A DNA stretch of 64,000 nt, from contig JAJIRX010000941.1 in the NCBI GenBank assembly GCA_023853785.1, forward strand, positions 62,001-126,000, given 5' to 3'. How positions within the stretch are numbered: the first letter of the stretch is position 1; each line of letters starts with the position of its first letter. Below the pieces are notes generated by a model. That model saw only the letters and a list, made by a program, of their open reading frames with translations, ran no database searches and was not told the DNA's origin. A program made the translations under genes and the position numbers. The stretch comes from Psilocybe azurescens (lineage: Eukaryota > Basidiomycota > Agaricomycetes > Agaricales > Agrocybaceae). Below, piece after piece: positions 56,546 to 64,000 of this stretch.

Positions 56546-58024
56546 TATCGGTCCCTCTATCGAGGAAGCCCTCTGGGTTCTTGTTTCCTCTTTAGGAAGG
56601 GACCGGTCACCGGTCTAGGGTTAATGCATGTACTACTAGTAGCTGTGAATCTCTGACTCATTAAAATTTAATAAAATACACGTGACACACTCGTGTAATC
56701 GCGTCTGACCCCTGAGTTAGACTGGATAACTGAAGTTGAACAACCAAAGCACTAAACACACACTCGTACGGTGTACAATTTGGATATTTAAGTAAATACA
56801 TCAAATACAGTAAGAATACTAAATCTTGGGATTGTTGTACTAGTATCTATACGTCCTGATAAATTGCTAATGGCTAGAATGGCTAAAGAGTGCCAATTGT
56901 CCATTCAGATTATCTGTTATGGCAACGGGTCTTGAGCCGAATCATCTTGATATATACTAGTATTACTACAAGCCGCGTCTCGCTTCGCTACTGCGGCTTC
57001 TTAGTTGGTAACTATGGGACAGAGAGGTAATCTTAGTCATTGAAGAGGGCCCAAGCACTGCAAAACAATAATAGAGCCCCAAAATCGATGTGTCCAGGTT
57101 TTTTCCTCCTCAAGAGGAACAGAACAAAAATGTGCATGCAAAATGGTGGGATCTCTTTCATATACTAGGTATGAGCCAACTTATGTTTCATCCAAAACAG
57201 TAACTAGAAATGGCCCAAACAGATAGACTGACACTTTACAGTGGTCTGCGGTGGTGTCCTTGTGATCAACCAAATGGTGAACTACTTTAATTCCGAATAC
57301 AATTTGAATTGTGGGAGCGGCAACTCTATGACTCACCAGCGGCCACCTTTCATCAGGCGCCATAGCACTCCATGCATTATCATTTTGTTACTCACAAGTT
57401 TATACTGGGTAGCGAAGTTGCGACATGTTAAAATTGGATTAAAAATCGGATAAATATGTGGCCAAAGCCTCATCTACCTAGCCTGGAATCTGCGGGGTGC
57501 ATTTTTGAAGCGTTGTAACAGAATGGGAAGCATGAAGCGATGATATATGTATAGAATTTCAGAACTATAGACCAACCCTGCACGAGTCTGGAGCTACTAA
57601 GGTACTTGTGAATGGCACCTGTCATTGGATACTAATTATATAAGGCTACATGGTGTACAGCTGATAAGCCAAAGCCCTGTACAACTCGAAGAAGCCAATG
57701 AAACTTAAAGTTTCAATTGAATTTACAGTTATTCGTCAGCTGCGGAATAGTACCTGATCTCCGAGTAACTTCCCCAAATCTACCGGAGGCAAAATCTGCA
57801 ATTGAGCGCTATGCTCACAGTTCGTCTATAAAGACAGTGAGATTGGGCGTCTAAGAACAGTTCACGGCTCTCTTTTTCTATAAAATTTCATTTCATAGTG
57901 AAACTACCCATGTCTAAAGTTACTGTCCCGAGGTATTTCTTCGTTTCGGAAACTTAAGCCGCTCTAATATCTAATCCTCACAGCAACAATTGCTCAGTAA
58001 ATTCGCCAGAGGGAACTCAAGGAT
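56546..58024. other. intergenic region
   Basis: No gene is supported. A small GC hairpin lies near 56972-56997 (GCCGC...GCGGC). The end of this stretch may hold the promoter or first exons of the CHAT gene. Confidence 0.4.
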
Positions 58025-61000
58025 GTGATGTGTAACTACCTAGATCTCATGCTTGCTTGCCCCTCTGATATACAAGCACAGGAGATGCTTTATAACAGGT
58101 GCGCTTATGTGAATATGGCAGTTGCCTTACTCGCCACACGGTGCATCATAGGCGTTACTATCGGCTATGGAACAAATGTAGCAGGGTTTCCCGTCACGGA
58201 CCACATAAGTACTCGGGTCATCGACAAAGAGGGGGAAAATATTGTGGAGATCGCTTCTGTACAATATGCCACGCATAACATATGGAGGGCGGAGAGTGTA
58301 TTCGAGTTGTGAGTATGCAGCTTAACCTGCTTGATTCTTTAAGCATGCATTAAATCCAGCGATAAGGGTGAATACAATCGTAATTATTACAAGCTTTGAC
58401 GCCACAACTACGGGGCGTATCGATGTATCGAAAGATGACATAGTACAGCAATACAGGACGTGCGCTGGACCAGTAGAGTGTAGGTGTATTTTACCCGTAA
58501 CCGTGCACCCTGTAGATCTTGACTCCATTAACAGTTGTCCGGAGACGTATAGGAGGAGATGGACAAGAGATCTCTGCTTATACAGTCAAGCTCGATTCGT
58601 GCTTAGTTCCTATTTCACACAGAGAGATAGACGTGAATTCAAATATGTTCAGCAGAGGTACATCTATTTTTGACCGTGAATCATCCATTCAGTTACTGAG
58701 CAGTAACTTTGGAGACTTTACCACGGCGATATCCAAGGATCCTGAACAGGTCTTCTTCGTCGTCTTGGCCCTTTCTGAAGAGATTGCAAACAAAGCCCGT
58801 TTCTTGCATGACTGCGGCGGCCATTTGCCGGAATGCTTTCCCGACACAGACAATAGGACCTACTGCTCTAAAGAATGCTCAGTAGCGTACGACTCTGCTA
58901 TTAAAATGGCAGATGGGAATACCTCCAGGCTCATGAGTCTTCTCTACGAGGCCGGGCTCCTTTTTCTAGATCGTTACAGCAAGTCTGGTACCTTGTCTGT
59001 CATCAATGAAGCTATTTCAAAATTGAGTATTGTCGCGAAAGGTACCCTTGACTCAGACCACAAATTATCTCGTCGGCTGAACGATCTTGGGCGCTCACTG
59101 CTTATTCGTTTCGAGCACGAAGAAGATCTCCTGGACGTTACGCGAGCAATATCTTACATCCGGAAAGCGATTTCCTTAACGGTTGAAGAGGAGTTACCTA
59201 CTTGTTTAAATAACCTTGGACACGCATTTTGCCTTCTTTTCGAGACAACAGGAAACCTATCCGAAATTTCAGACGCAATATCCTACCACCAGAGAGCGGT
59301 ACAGTTGACGCCAGAAGACCACAGAGATCTCCCACGTCGTCTAAATGACCTCGGACACGCACAACTTCGCTACCACGAGCGCACAGGGAATCTGACAACT
59401 ATTTCGGAAGGTATAGCTCTCCTCGAAAAAGCCATCCTCCTCACTTCAAATGGCAGCGCAGACCTGGCCATGGCACTCAACAACCTCGGGAACTCTTTTC
59501 GATTCCGATTCGAGTGTACAGGAAGCATCGACGACCTCTCCAGCGCCATAGCTAACATACAAGAATCTGTGCGTCAATCTCCTGAAGGCAACCCACGAAA
59601 ACATACTCGACTCAGTAATCTCGGAAATTGTTTCGTGCGTCGTTTCGAGAGGACGGGCGATCTGATGGACATCTCCCAAGCAATAATGTGCCATCAAAAA
59701 GCGGTGAATTTCACCTCAGAGGTGGGGCATCCGGAAATGCCAGTATGGCTGAATAATCTTAGCCTTGCGTTGAAATCCCGCTTTGAGCGAACTGGCGACC
59801 TCGCCGATATTGCCGAGGCCATATCCTACCTTAAGAAAGGCGTCCAGCTAGCACCGGAGACACACCCGAGTTTACCAATTTACCTCAATAATCTGGGAAA
59901 TTCCTATCGTTGTCAGTTCCAGCGTACAGGGAACACCGCACACATAACTGAGGCGATAACTTACCTGCAGAAGGCAGTGGAAATAACGCCTGAAGGTCAT
60001 CTAGGATTGCCCATTTGGTTGAATAACCTTGGGCTCTCGACTCGCTGTCGATTCGAGCAAACACACCACCCCGAGGATATTGACAAAGCGATCGCCTATA
60101 TACGAAGGTCGGTGTTGCTCACACCTGCTGGCCATACACAGGAATCCACGCGTCTCACGAACCTTGGAGTTTCATACGGATGCCGTTTCACTTCCACTGG
60201 TGAGCACTCCGACATCGCCGAGGCGGTAGACAACTTGCAGAAGGCAATCAAATGCACTCCAGAGGATCATGCAACATTAGCCAGTCTTCTCAAACAACTG
60301 GGAGATACATTCTCAGAGCGCGGAGCGCGTACCGGGGCTCTCCCAGATATCCATGTCGCAATCTCCAATTACTCACTCGCTGCAACTTGTTCTGCTGGAC
60401 CTCCTTCACTTCGCCTGATTGCTGCCCTACAATGGGCTGAGCTGTCTCGCTCATATGGCCGAGCACAGCTACTCGATGCGTATAGAGTTGCTATCGATCT
60501 CGTTTCCCAGCTTGCGGGCTTCGAGCAAACGATCCAAAAGCGATACATCAATCTCCTCGATGTCTCAAACCTTTCGGCCTCGGCGGCGGCGGCGGCGTTC
60601 GAGCAGGGAAGACCAGAATTAGCGATAGAATGGCTCGAACAGGGCCGCTGTCTTGTCTGGAGTCAGCTTAACGATTTACGCACTCCTTTGGACGACCTTC
60701 GGGTAAAGCGCCCGGCCTTGGCTGATGAGCTTTTAAGAGTTTCAGTCGCACTGGACAACGCGGGAGCGAGGGAGGAAGCTTCGCTAGCGGATTCTACTCT
60801 TGTACAGAGAATCTCTCTTCAGGACGAGGTCACTTCCCATGTTAAACTTGCGCAAGAACGTGACGGGCTTCTGAAGCAAATCCGATACATCCCAGGGTTT
60901 GAAACTTTTCTACAGCCTCTATCGTATTCGACTCTCGTCGCAGGTCTTCCACAGTCTGGCACAGTGGTCATCATTAACGTCCACACAGACGGCTGTGATG

Positions 61001-62136
61001 CAGTGGCGCTTCGACATGGAATGAATGGTCCCGTACACATTCCCCTCCCCGGATTCTCGTACATAATGGCCGAAAATCTCCGTAAGAGCCTGAAAGCTCG
61101 TTTACAAGGCGCAGGTGTGCGGGTTCGAGGAAATGTCCCTGATGCACGAGGGATGCGCTTCGAAAGCGGAAATGGTAGCGTTTTAACGGATATTCTGAGA
61201 GAACTCTGGCTGCTTGTCGTCAAGCCAATACTCGAAGCCCTTGGATTTATGGTAAGGTCATTTTCTCTCCCACACGATTCCTTCTGACCGATAAATTAGT
61301 CTCCTTCAAATGAGAAACCGCCCTCGAGTTTGTCGAGAATATGGTGGTGCGCAACTGGCCCCTTGGCCTTTCTCCCTATACACGCAGCTGGGAGATATGG
61401 AAGACATAAGAAAGAGGCGGCAACCACACTTTCTCATTATGCCATCTCTTCGTATATACCAACGGTCAGGACCTTGGTGGACAGAGTGAAGAGTCCCCTC
61501 TCGCTGCATGGCAGGAAGTCCGGACTCTTTTTAGTCAGTCAGGCGGACACTCCGAATCTTCCTCTAATTCCAGGGGCATCTGCAGAGGTGCGCGCAGTGA
61601 AGCAAAGAGTCAGCCAATGTAGTACTATGGAGATTCATTGTCTCGAAAGCGTCAACGCGACGATCATTCAGAGCCTGCAAAACATGGATACTTACAGCTG
61701 CGTCCATTTTGCGTGTCACGCCAGTCAAAATACGGCGGATCCCCTGAGAAGTGCGTTCTACCTGCACGACGGGCAGCTGGACTTGTCGTCAATTATTCAA
61801 AAGCGTTTGGAGAATGCAGATCTTGCATTTCTATCGGCGTGTCAGACGAGTGCTGGCGACGAGAAGCTCTCCGAAGAAGCCGTCCATCTTGCTGCGGGAA
61901 TGTTGGCAGCTGGTTATCGAGGGGTCGTCGCCACGATGTGGTCTATCCAGGACAGGTATGGGGCCCAGCTCGCCGAAGATTTCTACGAAAAACTGGTCAA
62001 TGACGATTCGAGGAAGTTTAATAGCGAGCGAGCTGCGTGGTCGCTCCACTTTGCTACGCAGAAACTCAGAAACTCATTGGGTGACAGCGAATCATCTTTG
62101 CTCATCTGGGTTCCATATGTCCATTTTGGTCTATGA
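58025..62136 (+). CDS. C2-TPR-CHAT protein (caspase-like peptidase domain)
   Basis: Exons 58535-61251 and 61300-62136 carry most of the protein; upstream exons ending 58308 and spanning 58367-58479 join in phase (NIWRAESVFELVNTIVIITS; DVSKDDIVQQY; VRRRIGGDGQEISAYTV) and look like a C2-type domain, but the true start is unknown. About ten 44-residue TPR-like repeats follow, with consensus RFERTGDLxDIxxAI, KAVxLTPE and LNNLG. The C-terminal CHAT domain keeps its dyad: His in CVHFACHASQN (61717-61719) and Cys in FLSACQTSAGD (61840-61842), with LPIHAAG and GYRGVVATMWSIQD. CHAT domains are caspase/separase-like proteases. TPR-CHAT proteins are widely expanded in agaricomycetes; a role in self/non-self recognition or programmed death is inferred from bacterial and fungal relatives. 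No frame break is seen. Confidence 0.9.
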
Positions 62137-62901
62137 AGACAACTGTAAAGACTGATACAGCGATAGTCCTAGTGATAAAGCGATATGCATCTGTACGATT
62201 TTTGGTTTGTTTACTGGAACGGTGATAATATGATATTTTTTTTTCTCACCAAGAATTCTTCGTCGTCGATCCTTACGATATTCGTAAACGTAACAACGAC
62301 AAGAGAACGGCTGTCTTTTCAAAAGCTTTGTGTAGGCGCGTCGGTAGTGAATTAAAAGATTTCTAAAGTGTTCATAGGAACTAGGCAGCAGATCCCGATC
62401 AAGAGAGGAGGTTCAGTTTGAAACGTTGAAATTGAGATCTGAAACGTTGAACGTTGAGCGCGCCAAGTGTGAGAACTATGGCATGCCGACCGGCAAATAT
62501 TACGTAATAAGAAACTTCCAAGACACCTCTCCTCTAACAACGTTAAACACAAAGAAAATCGACAAGAATGACAACGACCAACTCAGAACTTTCTAGCTCG
62601 ATGTCTGGAACAACTCACCAAAGTAAAGATCTTTTCAAAGTTCTGTCTGCAATGATCTCCACGTTTATGTTGCTCAACGGGCCGCCGGGTATTCTCGAAG
62701 CGATAAATGCTTCTTAACGGCTACAATAAAGTATCGTTTATAAGCTACTATGAACTACTCCACCAACGAAGCAACTAAGTGACAGGATCATATGAGCTCT
62801 TACGAGAAGCAGAACATATATATGGCGCAGACGTCGGACTCAGGCCCGTTTCGAAAGGTACATAGGGCGTAAGCTCAATCGACGACAGCATTGCGCTCCC
62901 C
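62137..62901. other. intergenic region
   Basis: No gene is recognised. TATATATG near 62817-62824 could serve the GMC gene. Confidence 0.45.
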
Positions 62902-64000
62902 ATGCACCCCTTACTCCGAGCATACGCTGTAGCAAGCTTGGCAGTCAATCTTGGAACCGCGATTATACTGGGAGCGACCGATGTTCTACGTGACTCTTAT
63001 GACTTTGTCATCGTTGGTGGTGAGTTCTCATCTTATTTCTCACCGCACAAATGTTTAGACTAGCCGGCGCCATGTTTAGGTGGAACAGCAGGGCTTGTAG
63101 TAGCCAATCGACTTACTGAGCTCCCACAGTTCAACGTTCTTGTTCTCGAAGCCGGACCGACGTAATATCCACTCTCCTTCACAACATAAGCACTACCTGA
63201 AGATATTTTAAACAGTGATGCTGGCGTACTGGAGATTGAGATTCCTTTCCTATGCACACACACTACTCCACAAACACCCTGGGATTGGAACTACACCACC
63301 ATTCCACAGCCAGCATTGGATGGCGTATCATTGACTTATCCACGTGGGCATGTTCTGGGAGGAACAAGTTCAGTCAGTCAGTATCCCACCGATACCCTTC
63401 TTCGTCACACAAATACAATTTGACACAATCTAGACTGTTTGGTTTACACCCGTGGATCCCAGTCGGACTTTGACCGCTATGCACAGGTAACAGGCGACTC
63501 CGGCTGGTCGTGGAACAGCATGCTGCCATATTTTAAGAAGAGCGAAAAGTTCACGCGCCCTTCCGATAACCACAACACTACAGGCCAGTTCGACCCTACC
63601 GTGCACGGATTCACAGGATTCAACTCGGTTAGCCTTCCTGGAGCACCGACAGCGATTGATAATCGTTTCAATACAGCTATCGACCAGTTGGGAGGGGAGT
63701 TCTTCCAGCACACAGACTATAATTCGGGAAATCCACTAGGTTTCGGTTAGTCAGATGGTTAGATTCAAAGATAGATAATCTCATCTTGTCTCAGGTTGGT
63801 CACAAGCTGTGATTGATGGACCTTCGGGTACCAGAAGCAGCTCATCGTCTGGTTATCTACAGAAAAACATAATCACAAGACCAAACCTACACGTTCTAGT
63901 TAATGCGCAGGTTTCTCGCATTATACCTGATGGAAAGAAGGTAGCCGGACTCCCTGTATTCCGCGATGTTGAATATCGTGTTAACAGACAAGGTTAGTTT
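62902..64000 (+). CDS. GMC oxidoreductase (AA3, aryl-alcohol oxidase-like), 5' part
   Basis: Exons 62902-63019, 63080-63161, 63216-63376, 63434-63745 and 63795-63992 join in phase and run off the right edge at a GTTAGT donor. A signal peptide ([20 protein letters not shown]) precedes the FAD-binding motif [18 protein letters not shown] and VLVLEAGP. The GMC signature [13 protein letters not shown] is followed by [31 protein letters not shown], and [20 protein letters not shown]. These are the N-terminal half of glucose-methanol-choline oxidoreductases of the AA3_2 type, which oxidise aryl or sugar alcohols and deliver H2O2 to peroxidases. The catalytic His residues lie beyond the window, so oxidase versus dehydrogenase cannot be judged. 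Confidence 0.92.

Noticed and set aside
56968..57000. Terminator or riboswitch-like hairpin
   Set aside because: A short GC hairpin alone, in eukaryotic intergenic DNA, supports neither.

Overview
The window is nuclear DNA of an agaricomycete (mushroom-forming basidiomycete), probably a saprotroph on plant litter or wood. Genes are cut by many 45-70 nt introns, and the families present are typical of such fungi: a FunK1-type kinase relic, a GH131-CBM1 beta-glucanase, an AA7 oligosaccharide oxidase, a GMC (AA3) oxidoreductase, SC15-like secreted proteins, seven-helix membrane proteins of lineage-restricted families, and a C2-TPR-CHAT protease-like protein. About a third of the window is repeats or transposons.

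Layout. 1-5160: minus-strand Ty3/gypsy element, cut by the left edge and broken by nonsense codons and frameshifts. 5161-10300: AT-rich, minisatellite-laden DNA holding a decayed FunK1 kinase. 11194-13246: MFS anion:cation symporter. 13247-16208: GC-rich, simple-repeat-rich DNA with no firm gene. 16209-21388: three tandem minus-strand paralogues of a cysteine-free secreted protein with identical exon structure. 23706-25015: GH131-CBM1. 25580-27215: a seven-helix gene hidden among many small exons. 28670-30218: secreted GDSL/SGNH esterase with three one-base indels. 31235-36600: a full-length Ty1/copia element with intact LTRs and target duplication but broken coding sequence. 37390-37869: a foldback CACTG-ended element. 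38769-41396: AA7 oxidase fused to a ricin-type lectin domain. 44875-45251: solo copia-like LTR. 45282-47450: a 2.2 kb near-perfect palindrome. 48849-49520: secreted DUF5648-like gene with a nonsense codon. 54200-55405: seven-helix protein. 55777-56545: TIR element. 58025-62136: C2-TPR-CHAT gene. 62902-end: GMC oxidoreductase, cut by the right edge.

The secreted enzymes (GH131 on beta-glucan, AA7 oxidising the released oligosaccharides, the GDSL esterase, and GMC making H2O2) fit one plant-polysaccharide degradation theme, but they are not co-oriented or evidently co-regulated. The three SC15-like genes share a TATA box, and two of them a 20-bp start-site element, so they are probably a recent tandem expansion.

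The most unusual signal is inside the copia LTRs. Two unrelated LTR families each carry a segment A-[GT..AG intron]-B followed by an exact intron-less copy A-B at the LTR end, as if a spliced version of the LTR had been written back beside the unspliced one. A second theme is single-base length differences at short homopolymers, seen in several genes and between the palindrome arms. These could be assembly errors or real decay.
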